Assembly (NCBI RefSeq): GCF_000969605.1
Contig: NZ_JZUE01000024.1
Location: forward strand, 31,810 to 95,809
Source of the DNA: Aquincola tertiaricarbonis
GTDB taxonomy: Bacteria > Pseudomonadota > Gammaproteobacteria > Burkholderiales > Burkholderiaceae_C
Length of the DNA stretch: 64,000 nucleotides
Reading direction: 5' to 3'
Each line of letters opens with the position of its first letter. Positions within the stretch are counted from its first letter, which is position 1. Shown piece after piece: positions 9,617-19,160 of the stretch. Under the pieces are notes generated by a model that did not search any database, was not told where the DNA came from, and saw nothing but the letters and a program-made list of their open reading frames with translations. The translations under genes and the position numbers were made by a program.

Positions 9617-11290
9617 TCAAACGCGGTTCAGGTCGAAGGCCGCTTTTTCGCCCTTGCCGTACACCTTCAGCGCACCCTTGTCGCCGACGGCATTGGGGCG
9701 GTTGAAGATCCAGTTCTGCCAGGCGGTGAGCCGGCCGAACACGCGGGTGACCATGTTTTCCTTGCTGGAGAAGCGCAGGTTGGCCTCCAGGCCGGTGAGT
9801 GCATCGGGCGACATGGCGGCGCGCTCCTCGATGGCGATGCGGATCTCGTCGTCCCAGTCGATGTCGTCGGGCGCGGCGGTCACCAGGCCCAGCTTCAATG
9901 CGGCGTCGGCATCCAGCGGCTGGCCGGCGGCGGCACGGGCGGCTTCCAGCGGGCCGGCTTCCTCGTAGAAGCGGCGCTGCAGCCGGCTCTGCTCGGTCAC
10001 CATTGGCAGCAGGCCGAAGTTCGTCTCGTCCAGCGTGAGCTGCGGCGCGCGCCCGGGCTCGTCGGGCAGCGCCAGCATGTAGCTGCGGTCGGCCGCGAAG
10101 GCCAGCTCGGCCAACAGGCCGGCGAAGCAGGAGCCGGGCTCGACCAGCGCGAACAGGCTGCGCGAGGACACGTCCAGCCGCGCGAAGGTGCGGCGCAGCA
10201 GGCCCAGCGTCTGGCGCACCAGCCAGTGGTCGGCATGCCGTACCAGCAGCTGGCCGGCGGCCAGCACCGCGGCGGCATCGCCCTCGGTCTTCAGCAGCCA
10301 GGTGCCGATGTCCAGCTCGTTGGTGCGCATGCACAGGATGGCGTCGTCGAGCTGCCGGCCCATGGCCAGCGGCCACCAGGCGGCGCCCGCGGCCTGGATG
10401 CCGGCCGCGTCCGTCGGCTGCGCGGCGCTGGGCGCCTTTACCGTGAAAGTGGCGGTGCGGCGGGCGCGGTCGATCTCCACCGTGACGTGTTCGTAGCGCA
10501 GGCTGTCGGCGCCGTCTTCGCGTTCCAGCCGGGGCAGCGCAATGCCTTGCGTGCCCGGGCCGGGGCGCTGGCTGGCGGCGGCCAGCTTCGATGCCCGATC
10601 CTGCACCGTGGCCGCGAACTGCGCCGGCTTGGCCACCGCGTCCACCAGGCGCCACTCCACCGCGCGCTGGCCGCGCACGCCTTCCACGCTGGTGCAGAAG
10701 ATGTCGGCCAGGTCGTGGCGCACCTTGCGCTTGTCGGTCACGCGGGTCAGGCCGCCGGTGCCGGGCAGCACGCCCAGCAGCGGCACCTCGGGCAGGCTCA
10801 CGGCGCTGGAGCGGTCGTCCACCAGCACGATGTCGTCGCAGGCGAGCGCGAGTTCATAACCGCCGCCGGCGCACGCGCCGTTGACCGCGGCCACGAACTT
10901 CAGGCCTTCATGCCTTGACGAATCCTCGATGCCGTTGCGGGTCTCGTTGGTGAACTTGCAGAAGTTCACCTTCCAGGCATGGCTGCTCACGCCCAGCATG
11001 AAGATGTTGGCGCCCGAGCAGAAGATGCGGTCCTTGGCGCTGGTGACGATCACCGTCTTCACCTCGGGGTGCTCGAAGCGCAGGCGGTTCAGCGCGTCAT
11101 GCAGCTCGATGTCGACGCCCAGGTCGTAGCTGTTGAGCTTGAGCTTGTAGCCGGGGCGGATGCCGGCGTCCTCCGCAGTGTCCAGCGACAGCCGGGCGAT
11201 GGCGCCGTCGGTGCTGATCGACCAGTGCCGGTAACGGCCCGGCTCGGTGCGGTAGTCGACGCGCGGGCTCTGGGCAATGGGATCGCTCAT
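9617..11290 (-). CDS. boxC: 2,3-epoxybenzoyl-CoA dihydrolase BoxC
   Basis: A 557-residue member of the enoyl-CoA hydratase/crotonase superfamily that opens the epoxide ring of BoxB's product to give 3,4-dehydroadipyl-CoA semialdehyde and formate. The first crotonase-like part (VIVTSAKDRIFCSGANIFML, then VNGACAGGGYELALACD) carries the CoA-binding and oxyanion-hole signatures. A second, less conserved half follows, as is usual for BoxC, which is about twice the size of a simple hydratase. The ATG at 11290 is chosen over an in-frame ATG at 11365 because it follows CAGGAGACCTGC. It is the first gene of boxC-B-A and is preceded by a likely sigma70 promoter and BoxR-type operator. Confidence 0.95.
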   Translation of the reverse strand: MSDPIAQSPRVDYRTEPGRYRHWSISTDGAIARLSLDTAEDAGIRPGYKLKLNSYDLGVDIELHDALNRLRFEHPEVKTVIVTSAKDRIFCSGANIFMLGVSSHAWKVNFCKFTNETRNGIEDSSRHEGLKFVAAVNGACAGGGYELALACDDIVLVDDRSSAVSLPEVPLLGVLPGTGGLTRVTDKRKVRHDLADIFCTSVEGVRGQRAVEWRLVDAVAKPAQFAATVQDRASKLAAASQRPGPGTQGIALPRLEREDGADSLRYEHVTVEIDRARRTATFTVKAPSAAQPTDAAGIQAAGAAWWPLAMGRQLDDAILCMRTNELDIGTWLLKTEGDAAAVLAAGQLLVRHADHWLVRQTLGLLRRTFARLDVSSRSLFALVEPGSCFAGLLAELAFAADRSYMLALPDEPGRAPQLTLDETNFGLLPMVTEQSRLQRRFYEEAGPLEAARAAAGQPLDADAALKLGLVTAAPDDIDWDDEIRIAIEERAAMSPDALTGLEANLRFSSKENMVTRVFGRLTAWQNWIFNRPNAVGDKGALKVYGKGEKAAFDLNRV

Positions 11291-11307
11291 GCAGGTCTCC
11301 TGGCGGT

Positions 11308-11324
11308 GGAAGCAATGTGCTTCC
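11308..11324. promoter_or_regulatory. Dyad GGAAGCA-ATG-TGCTTCC in the boxC leader
   Basis: A 7-base perfect inverted repeat with a 3-base centre, downstream of the proposed boxC promoter and 18 bases before the start codon. It could be a second operator, or a small hairpin in the mRNA leader close to the ribosome-binding site. No function is known. Confidence 0.4.
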
Positions 11325-11343
11325 GTCGAACGCAATGGAATGC

Positions 11344-11397
11344 AGCATAGTGCGTGCAATCCCATGCGTCAAGGCCAACCACCTTGCAATATATTGC
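11344..11397 (-). promoter_or_regulatory. Putative boxC promoter with palindromic operator
   Basis: On the minus strand a TTGACG box (11372-11367) and a TATGCT box (11349-11344) are separated by exactly 17 bases, a good sigma70 arrangement about 54 bases upstream of the boxC start. Immediately upstream lies the perfect 12-base palindrome GCAATATATTGC (11386-11397). A near copy occupies an equivalent site before the benzoate-CoA ligase promoter. Binding by BoxR is inference from location. Confidence 0.65.
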
Positions 11398-11402
11398 TCT
11401 AG

Positions 11403-12335
11403 CTAGCTTTCCAGCGCCAGCACCTCGCGCGCCATGGCACGCAGCGCCGCGAAGCTCTGGTCCAGCGTGCGGCCGCTGGTGTCCAGCGTCAGGTCGGACT
11501 TGGAATAGAAGGCGGCGCGGCCGGCCAGGATGCGGCGCAGGTCTTCCATCGCTTCCTTGCTGGCGGCCATCGGCCGCATGTCGCCTTGCGCGGCCACGCG
11601 GGCCATGTGCTCTTCCGGCGAGGCCTGCAGCCAGATGGTGGTGCAGTGCGCCAGCAGCAGGTTGAAGGTGGCCGGGTCGGACACCAGGCCGCCGGGCGTG
11701 GCGATCACGACGTCGGCATAGATCTGCACCGTCTCCTCCAGCGCGCGGCGCTCATAGCGGCGGTAGGCGGCGGTGCCGTACAGGTCGTGGATCTCGCGGA
11801 TGCTGCAGCCGGCCACCTTCTCGATCTCGCGGCTCAGCTCCACGAACGGCAGGTCCAGGTCGTCGGCCAGCATCTGGCCCAGCGTGCTCTTGCCGGCGCC
11901 GCGCAGGCCCACCAGCGCGATGCGGCCGCCGCGTGCGCGGTCGCCACCGGGCTGGCCTAGCAGCTCGGTGAGGGCGATGCGGGCGCGGCGCAGCTCGGCC
12001 TCGTTGCGGTGCTCCAGCAGCTCGCGGATCAGCAGCCATTCCGGGCAGCTGGTGGTCACGTCGCCCAGCAGCTCGGCCAGCGAGCACTGCAGTGCGCCAG
12101 CCACCTGCTGCAGCACCAGGATGGAGGCGTTGCCGATGCCGTATTCCAGGTTGGCGAAGTGCCGCTCCGACACGTCCGCCGCCAACGCGGCCTGCTTGCG
12201 CGTCAGCCCGCGGCGTGCACGCAAGGTGCGCACCCGCTCGCCCAGGGCCAGCAGCAACGGGTTCTTGGCCTCCTCCGCGGCGTCCGGTGCGTCGAGCACC
12301 GGGCTGGCGGGTCGTAGTTCAGCGCTGTCGTTCAT
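11403..12335 (-). CDS. boxR: Transcriptional regulator BoxR (HTH fused to shikimate-kinase-like domain)
   Basis: A 310-residue protein with an XRE-type helix-turn-helix (about 33-92, with RKQAALAADVSERHFANLE) followed by a shikimate-kinase-like domain (about 138-300) with a Walker A motif GLRGAGKST at 143-151. This fusion is characteristic of BzdR/BoxR, repressors of benzoate genes that respond to benzoyl-CoA. It stands upstream of boxC on the same strand, with a 112-base gap containing the boxC promoter, and divergent from the benzoate-CoA ligase. The palindrome at 12381-12392 lies 45 bases from its start, so autoregulation is likely. Confidence 0.93.
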   Translation of the reverse strand: MNDSAELRPASPVLDAPDAAEEAKNPLLLALGERVRTLRARRGLTRKQAALAADVSERHFANLEYGIGNASILVLQQVAGALQCSLAELLGDVTTSCPEWLLIRELLEHRNEAELRRARIALTELLGQPGGDRARGGRIALVGLRGAGKSTLGQMLADDLDLPFVELSREIEKVAGCSIREIHDLYGTAAYRRYERRALEETVQIYADVVIATPGGLVSDPATFNLLLAHCTTIWLQASPEEHMARVAAQGDMRPMAASKEAMEDLRRILAGRAAFYSKSDLTLDTSGRTLDQSFAALRAMAREVLALES

Positions 12336-12380
12336 GTTGTCCGTTGCCTCGGTCGGGCCCTAGGGGTTATCACTGCGAGT

Positions 12381-12421
12381 GCACTATATTGCTTGACGCT
12401 GCATTGACCCCTCGCTATCTT
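12381..12421 (+). promoter_or_regulatory. Putative benzoate-CoA ligase promoter with BoxR-type operator
   Basis: The near-palindrome GCACTATATTGC (12381-12392) matches the perfect palindrome before boxC at 11 of 12 positions. It is directly followed by TTGACG (12393-12398), a 17-base spacer and TATCTT (12416-12421), a plausible sigma70 promoter reading toward the ligase gene. On the minus strand the operator itself contains TATAGT, which could serve as the -10 box of boxR. Assignment to BoxR is inferred from the shared motif and location. Confidence 0.65.
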
Positions 12422-12428
12422 CCTGTCG

Positions 12429-12451
12429 CAGGCAAGATACTTCATTGCCTG
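12429..12451. promoter_or_regulatory. Dyad CAGGCAA-N9-TTGCCTG at the expected ligase transcription start
   Basis: A perfect 7-base inverted repeat separated by 9 bases. It begins about 8 bases after the proposed -10 box, so it would overlap the transcription start. The arms differ from the upstream palindrome, which suggests either a second regulator or a lower-affinity arrangement of TTGC half-sites. Confidence 0.45.
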
Positions 12452-12628
12452 TAGCGCATCAAGCAGAGTCGCCGGGTCAGGAGCCAGCCGCATGTCGCAA
12501 GCCGCATTTCACCAACGCATGGCCGAGGCGGCGGGGCACGTCGCGGGCCACCCGCTCGAGGCCACGGCCTGACGCACCGGCCTGACATGGGCATCCGAGA
12601 AGACATCCCCGTGCGAGGAGACATCGCC

Positions 12629-14212
<1,584 letters not shown>

Positions 14213-14285
14213 GCGCCGCCGCCCGGCCGCCCCAAGGCGGCGCTCCTCCCGCGCGGCGGGATCCCGCGCAGCGGGAGGGTGCCCC
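14213..14285. repeat. GC-rich palindromic spacer inside the benzoate operon
   Basis: The 73-base gap between the ligase and hydrolase genes holds CCGCCCCAAGGCGG and a longer dyad TCCCGCGCGGCGGGA / TCCCGCGCAGCGGGA. Elements of the same style occur at 16280-16406 and 19083-19160. They resemble the short GC-rich intergenic palindromes common in Burkholderiales and may stabilise or attenuate mRNA. Confidence 0.45.
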
Positions 14286-15107
14286 ATGACCGGCACGCGC
14301 TTCGCCGAGCTGGCCTGGCAGGGCCGCACGGTGCGCATCGAGCACCAGTGGCTGCGTGTGGACGATGCCGCCGCGCCGCTGATGGTCTTCCTGCACGAGG
14401 GCCTGGGCTCGGTGGCCATGTGGAAGGACTTCCCGCAGCGGCTGTGCGATGCGCTGGGCGTGCGCGGGCTGGTCTTCTCCCGCCCCGGCTATGGCCGCAG
14501 CACCCCCCGTGCGGCCGACGAGCGCTGGGCACCCGACTTCATGCACCGCCAGGCGCACGAGCTGCTGCCGGCGCTGTTCGATGCGCTGCGCATCGACACG
14601 GCCGGCAGCCCGCCCTGGCTCTTCGGCCACAGCGACGGCGGCTCCATCGCGCTGCTGCATGCGGCCCGCCACCGCACAGCCGGCGCCATCGTGCTGGCGC
14701 CGCACCTGTTCGTGGAAGACCTGTCCATCACCAGCATCGAAGGCGCACGCCAGGCCTGGCTGACCACCGACCTGCCGCAGCGGCTGGGCCGCTACCACGA
14801 CGATGCCGACTCGGCCTTCTGGGGCTGGAACCGCATCTGGCTGGACCCGGCCTTCCGCGGCTGGAACATCGAACACGAGGTGGCGCAGATCACCGCGCCG
14901 GTACTCGCCATCCAGGGCATCGACGACGAGTACGGCACGCTGGAACAGGTGCGCAGCATCCGGCGGCTGCTGCCCGCCACGCAGCTGCTGGCGTTGCCCG
15001 ACTGCGGCCATTCGCCGCACCGTGACCAGCCCGCGGCCGTCATCGCGGCGGCACGCGGCTTCCTGCAAGACCACCACCGCCCACACGACACAAGGGGACC
15101 CCGATGA
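14286..15107 (+). CDS. Alpha/beta hydrolase of the benzoate operon
   Basis: A 273-residue alpha/beta-fold hydrolase. The nucleophile elbow GHSDGGS supplies the catalytic serine; the acid is probably Asp in GIDDEYG and the base His in DCGHSPH. LHEGLGS near residue 40 is the oxyanion-hole region. The gene lies between benzoate-CoA ligase and the ABC solute receptor, and its stop overlaps the next start (ATGA). Similar hydrolases accompany box genes elsewhere. A role in hydrolysing dead-end CoA esters or aromatic esters feeding benzoate is plausible but unproven. Confidence 0.85.
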   Translation: MTGTRFAELAWQGRTVRIEHQWLRVDDAAAPLMVFLHEGLGSVAMWKDFPQRLCDALGVRGLVFSRPGYGRSTPRAADERWAPDFMHRQAHELLPALFDALRIDTAGSPPWLFGHSDGGSIALLHAARHRTAGAIVLAPHLFVEDLSITSIEGARQAWLTTDLPQRLGRYHDDADSAFWGWNRIWLDPAFRGWNIEHEVAQITAPVLAIQGIDDEYGTLEQVRSIRRLLPATQLLALPDCGHSPHRDQPAAVIAAARGFLQDHHRPHDTRGPR

Positions 15108-16279
15108 TCCGATCGACCGCATTCGCCATTCCGGCGCTGGCCGCCTCGCTGCTGATGGCATCGTCCGTGGCGATGGCGCAGGCCCAGCCCAAGCTGAAGG
15201 TGGGCCTGATGCTGCCGTACAGCGGCACCTTCACCGCGCTGGGCGTCGCCATCGAGAACGGCTTCCGCCTGTATGTGGACGAGCAGGGCGGCAAGCTGGC
15301 CGGCCGCGAGATCGAGTTCTTCAAGGTGGACGACGAGTCCGATCCGTCGAAGGCGACCGACAACGTCAACAAGCTGATCAAGCGCGACAACGTCGACGTG
15401 CTGGTGGGCACGGTGCACAGCGGCGTGGCCATGGGCATGGCCCGCGCGGCCAAGGAAAGCGGCACGCTGCTGATCGTGCCCAACGCCGGCTCCGATGCCG
15501 TCACCGGCCCGATGTGCGCGGTCAACATCTTCCGCAGCAGCTTCTCCAACTGGCAGTCCAGCTACGGCATGGGCACGGTGGCAGCGAAGCAGGAGAAGAA
15601 GAAGACCGCGATGACCATCACCTGGAAGTACGCAGCCGGCGAGGAGATGACCAATGCCTTCAAGGAAGGCTTCGAGAAGGAAGGCGGCAAGGTCAGCAAG
15701 CAACTGACGCTGCCCTTCCCCAACGTGGAGTTCCAGGCGCTGCTCACCGAGATCGCCGCGGCCAAGCCCGATGCGGTGTTCGCCTTCTTCGCGGGCGGCG
15801 GCGCGGTGAAGTTCGTCAAGGACTATGCCGCCGCGGGCCTGAACAAGACCATCCCGCTGTACGGCTCGGGCTTCCTGACCGATGGCACGCTGGAGGCGCA
15901 GGGCGATGCCGCGCAGGGCCTGCTGACCACGCTTCACTATGCCGACGGCCTGAACACGCCGCGCGACAACCAGTTCCGCCTGGCCTACGCCAAGACCTTC
16001 AAGATGCAGCCCGACGTGTACGCGGTGCAGGGCTACGACGCGGCGCAGATGCTGGCCACAGGCCTGGCCGCGGTCAAGGGCGACGTGAGCAGGAAGGCCG
16101 AGTTCGCCGCCGCGCTGCAGAAGGCGAAGATCGACAGCCCGCGCGGGCCGTTCACGCTGTCCAAGTCGCACAACCCGGTGCAAGACATCTACCTGCGCAA
16201 GGTGGACGGCAAGGAGAACAAGGTGGTCGGCATCGCCAGCAAGTCGCTGTCTGACCCCGCCCGCGGCTGCAGGATGTGA
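15104..16279 (+). CDS. ABC transporter substrate-binding protein (branched-chain amino acid type, probably for benzoate)
   Basis: A 391-residue periplasmic receptor of the type I (LivJ-like) family. The signal peptide probably ends at AMAQA. The mature region starts with LKVGLMLPYSGTFTALG and contains the typical VGTVHSGVAMGM and FFAGGGAVKF stretches. It leads four ABC genes in order (receptor, permease, permease, two ATPases). The location inside the benzoyl-CoA ligase operon makes benzoate or a related aromatic acid the likely ligand. Translation is coupled to the hydrolase gene by a 4-base overlap. Confidence 0.9.
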   Translation: MIRSTAFAIPALAASLLMASSVAMAQAQPKLKVGLMLPYSGTFTALGVAIENGFRLYVDEQGGKLAGREIEFFKVDDESDPSKATDNVNKLIKRDNVDVLVGTVHSGVAMGMARAAKESGTLLIVPNAGSDAVTGPMCAVNIFRSSFSNWQSSYGMGTVAAKQEKKKTAMTITWKYAAGEEMTNAFKEGFEKEGGKVSKQLTLPFPNVEFQALLTEIAAAKPDAVFAFFAGGGAVKFVKDYAAAGLNKTIPLYGSGFLTDGTLEAQGDAAQGLLTTLHYADGLNTPRDNQFRLAYAKTFKMQPDVYAVQGYDAAQMLATGLAAVKGDVSRKAEFAAALQKAKIDSPRGPFTLSKSHNPVQDIYLRKVDGKENKVVGIASKSLSDPARGCRM

Positions 16280-16406
16280 CCACCCTCGGGGCGCCTTCCG
16301 GCGCTCCCCCTCAAGGGGGCGCCACCAACGGACCGGCGGAGCCGGATCCGTGGTGGCCGCTTGATGAAGGCACGCAGCCGCGAAGGGCTGCACCTGGAGA
16401 CTGTCG
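16280..16406. repeat. GC-rich palindromic spacer before the LivH-like gene
   Basis: A 127-base gap containing GGCGCCTTCCGGCGC-like and CCCCCTCAAGGGGG hairpins and the nested dyad GGCGCCACCAACGGA ... ATCCGTGGTGGCC. Hairpins here could cause differential expression of receptor over permease, a pattern common in ABC operons. No open reading frame is supported in it. Confidence 0.5.
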
Positions 16407-17279
16407 ATGGATGTGCCTACCTTTCTGGTTCAGTGCCTGAACGCGGTGCAGTACGGGCTGCTGCTGTTCCTGCTGGCGTCGGGGCTGACGCTGATCTTCG
16501 GGATCATGGGCGTCATCAACCTGGCGCATGGCAGCTTCTACATGCTGGGCGCCTACATGGCGTTTGCGCTCAGCCCGCTGTTCGGCGACCAGTTCCTGCT
16601 GATGCTGGCCGCCGGCATCGTGCTGGCGGCGGTGTTCGGCTACTTCCTCGAGTGGGCCTTCTACAGCTACCTGTACCAGCGCGAGCACCTGCAGCAGGTG
16701 CTGATGACCTACGGCCTGATCCTGGTGTTCGAGGAGCTGCGCAGCATCTTGGTGGGCAACGACGTGCATGGCGTGAAGCCGCCCGAATGGCTGGCCGGCA
16801 GCTTCGCGCTGGGCGAGGTGATGAGCTATCCCACCTACCGGCTGTTCGCCTCGGCGGCCTGCATCGTGCTGGCGCTCGGCCTGTACTGGGTGGTCAACCG
16901 CACGCGGCTGGGCATGATGATCCGCGCCGGCGCCAGCAACCGCGACATGGTGCGCGGCCTGGGCATCGACATCCGGCGGCTGTACCGCATCGTGTTCGCC
17001 GCCGGCGTGGCGCTGGCGGCGCTGGCCGGCATGATCGCCGCGCCGATGTCCAGCGTGTACCCGGGCATGGGCGGCAGCGTGCTCATCATCTGCTTCGTGG
17101 TGGTGGTGATCGGCGGCATCGGCTCCATCACCGGCGCGCTGGTGGCCTCGCTGCTGGTGGGCTTCGTCGACACCTTCGGCAAGGTGTTCTTTGCCGAGCT
17201 CAGCGGCATCGGCGTGTACCTGCTGATGGCCATCGTGCTGATCTGGCGGCCCGAAGGCCTGATGGGCCGCAGGGCTTGA
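16407..17279 (+). CDS. ABC transporter permease, LivH family
   Basis: A 290-residue integral membrane protein with about eight hydrophobic segments and the family signature GIMGVINLAHGSFYMLGAY near the N-terminus. The region VRGLGIDIRRLYRIVFAAGV is the cytoplasmic coupling (EAA-like) loop that contacts the ATPases. It pairs with the LivM-like permease starting 4 bases after its stop. Together with the receptor and two ATPases it should import an aromatic acid. The start follows CTGGAGACTGTCG. Confidence 0.92.
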   Translation: MDVPTFLVQCLNAVQYGLLLFLLASGLTLIFGIMGVINLAHGSFYMLGAYMAFALSPLFGDQFLLMLAAGIVLAAVFGYFLEWAFYSYLYQREHLQQVLMTYGLILVFEELRSILVGNDVHGVKPPEWLAGSFALGEVMSYPTYRLFASAACIVLALGLYWVVNRTRLGMMIRAGASNRDMVRGLGIDIRRLYRIVFAAGVALAALAGMIAAPMSSVYPGMGGSVLIICFVVVVIGGIGSITGALVASLLVGFVDTFGKVFFAELSGIGVYLLMAIVLIWRPEGLMGRRA

Positions 17280-17283
17280 CGAC

Positions 17284-18339
17284 ATGAAGACCGACCTCGG
17301 CGCAACGTCCCCATCCGCTGCCATGGCCCTGCCTGCAAGCCCCCTACACGGCCCGGCGGCCGCCCCGCCGCGGCCGGCGGGCTGGAAGCCGGCCCTGCCC
17401 GCGCTGTGCGTGCTGGGCGCGCTGGCCGCACTGGCCCCGGTGCTCACGCCCTACCTCACCGACCTGCTGCTGAAGGTGATGATCCTGTCGATCTTCGCGC
17501 TCAGCCTGCAGCTGGTGGTGGGCATGACCGGGCTGGTGAGCCTGGGCCATGCGGCCTTCTACGGCATCGGCGCCTACGTCACCGTGCTGGCCTCGGGCGA
17601 AGCCGGCGGCTCCATCGCCACCGTGCTGCCGCTGGCGATGGGCGGCGCGGCGGCCTATGCGCTGTTCGTCGGCGCGCTGGGGCTGCGCACTCGGGGCATC
17701 TACTTCATCATGGTCACGCTGGCCTTCGCGCAGATGGCGTACTTCGTGTTCCACGACACCGGCATCGGCGGCGGCAGCGACGGCATCTACCTGTACGTGC
17801 GGCCTTCGCTGGGGCCCATCGACCTGGAGGACCGGCGCACGCTGTTCTACCTGGCGCTGGCCGCGCTGGCGGGCACCTACGGGCTGCTGGCGCTGATCCG
17901 CCGCTCACGCTTCGGCGCCGCGCTGGCCGGCATCCGGGTGAACGAGCAGCGCATGCGGGCCGCCGGCTTCAACACCTACCTGTACAAGCTGGCGGCCTTC
18001 GTCATCGGCGGTGCGCTCGCCGGGCTGGCGGGCTTCCTCGTGGCCTCGCGCGACGGCGTGGTCAACCCCGAGATGCTGTCCTGGCACACCTCGGGCGACG
18101 TGCTGCTGATGATCATCCTCGGCGGCCTGGGCAGCCTGCGCGGCGCGGTGATCGGCGCGGTGGCCTTCACGCTGCTGCGCGAGGTGCTGTCCACGCACGG
18201 GCTGGTGGGGCCGCTGGCCGACCACTGGCAGCTCACGCTGGGCCTGGCCATCATCGGCTTCGTCGCGCTGCTGCCCAAGGGGCTGATCGGGCTGATGGAT
18301 CGGCTGTCGCCCCAGGGCACGCACAAGGGAGCCGCATGA
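17284..18339 (+). CDS. ABC transporter permease, LivM family
   Basis: A 351-residue permease with about nine to ten membrane segments. LQLVVGMTGLVSLGHAAFYG is the characteristic LivM motif, and IRVNEQRMRAAGFN the cytoplasmic coupling loop. The 30-residue N-terminal extension is Pro/Ala-rich and variable. The stop overlaps the start of the ATPase gene (ATGA), so stoichiometric synthesis is expected. Substrate specificity depends on the receptor. Confidence 0.92.
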   Translation: MKTDLGATSPSAAMALPASPLHGPAAAPPRPAGWKPALPALCVLGALAALAPVLTPYLTDLLLKVMILSIFALSLQLVVGMTGLVSLGHAAFYGIGAYVTVLASGEAGGSIATVLPLAMGGAAAYALFVGALGLRTRGIYFIMVTLAFAQMAYFVFHDTGIGGGSDGIYLYVRPSLGPIDLEDRRTLFYLALAALAGTYGLLALIRRSRFGAALAGIRVNEQRMRAAGFNTYLYKLAAFVIGGALAGLAGFLVASRDGVVNPEMLSWHTSGDVLLMIILGGLGSLRGAVIGAVAFTLLREVLSTHGLVGPLADHWQLTLGLAIIGFVALLPKGLIGLMDRLSPQGTHKGAA

Positions 18340-19082
18340 TGGCCGCGATGCTGCAAGTGGAAAGCCTGAGCCGGCGCTTCGGCGGCCTGCTGGCCGTCAG
18401 CGACGTGGCCCTGGACCTGCACGTGGGCGAGGTGCATGCGGTGATCGGCACCAACGGCGCAGGCAAGTCCACGCTGATCAACATGCTGTCGGGCGAGATC
18501 GGCGCCAGCGCCGGCCGCATCCGCTTCGACGGGCAGGACGTCACCGGCTGGTCGCAGCACCGCCGCGCCCGCGCCGGCGTGGGCCGCAGCTACCAGCGCA
18601 CCACCATCTTCCCGGAGTTCACCGTGCGCGAGAACTGCCGGCTGGCCGCGCAGGCCGCCTTCGCGCGGCCGTGGGCGCTGTGGCAATCGGCCACCGGCTG
18701 CGTGCGCAGCAATGCCGCCGCGCAGGCGGCGCTGGAGGCCGCCGGCCTGGCGCACGAGGCCGACCGCATCGCCGGCACCATGAGCCACGGCGGCAAGCGC
18801 CAGCTGGAGGTGGCGATGTGCCTGGCCACCGCGCCGCGGGTGCTGCTGCTGGACGAGCCACTGGCCGGCATGGGCGCGGAGGAGACCGACCGCATGCTGG
18901 CGCTGCTGCAGCGGCTGAAGGCCACGCATGCGGTGCTGCTGGTGGAGCACGACATGGACGCGGTGTTCCGCATCGCCGACCGCATCACGGTGATGGTCAA
19001 CGGCTGCGTGATCGCCACCGGCGAGCCGGAGCACATCCGCCGCCACCCCGACGTGCAGACCGCTTACCTGGGCGAGCATTGA
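18336..19082 (+). CDS. ABC transporter ATP-binding protein, LivG family
   Basis: A 248-residue ATPase with Walker A GTNGAGKST, signature MSHGGKRQLEVA (a variant of LSGGQ with H for G), Walker B VLLLDEPLAGM and VEHDMDAVF. The ATG at 18336 overlaps the preceding stop; a second ATG lies at 18339. It drives the LivH/LivM-like permease pair with the LivF-type partner downstream. Confidence 0.93.
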   Translation: MMAAMLQVESLSRRFGGLLAVSDVALDLHVGEVHAVIGTNGAGKSTLINMLSGEIGASAGRIRFDGQDVTGWSQHRRARAGVGRSYQRTTIFPEFTVRENCRLAAQAAFARPWALWQSATGCVRSNAAAQAALEAAGLAHEADRIAGTMSHGGKRQLEVAMCLATAPRVLLLDEPLAGMGAEETDRMLALLQRLKATHAVLLVEHDMDAVFRIADRITVMVNGCVIATGEPEHIRRHPDVQTAYLGEH

Positions 19083-19160
19083 TGACGACCCCCCAGCTCA
19101 CTTCGTTCACTGCCCCCCAGGGGGGCGTTCAGTCCCTTCGGGCGGCCGGGCGGGACTGAC
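19083..19160. repeat. GC-rich palindromic spacer between the two ATPase genes
   Basis: The 78-base gap contains GCTCACTTCGTTCACTGC and the perfect hairpin CCCCCCAGGGGGG. This form, with a TTCG-centred arm next to a C/G-run hairpin, is recognisable as a recurrent intergenic element of Burkholderiales. It is the third such element in this operon. Confidence 0.5.
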
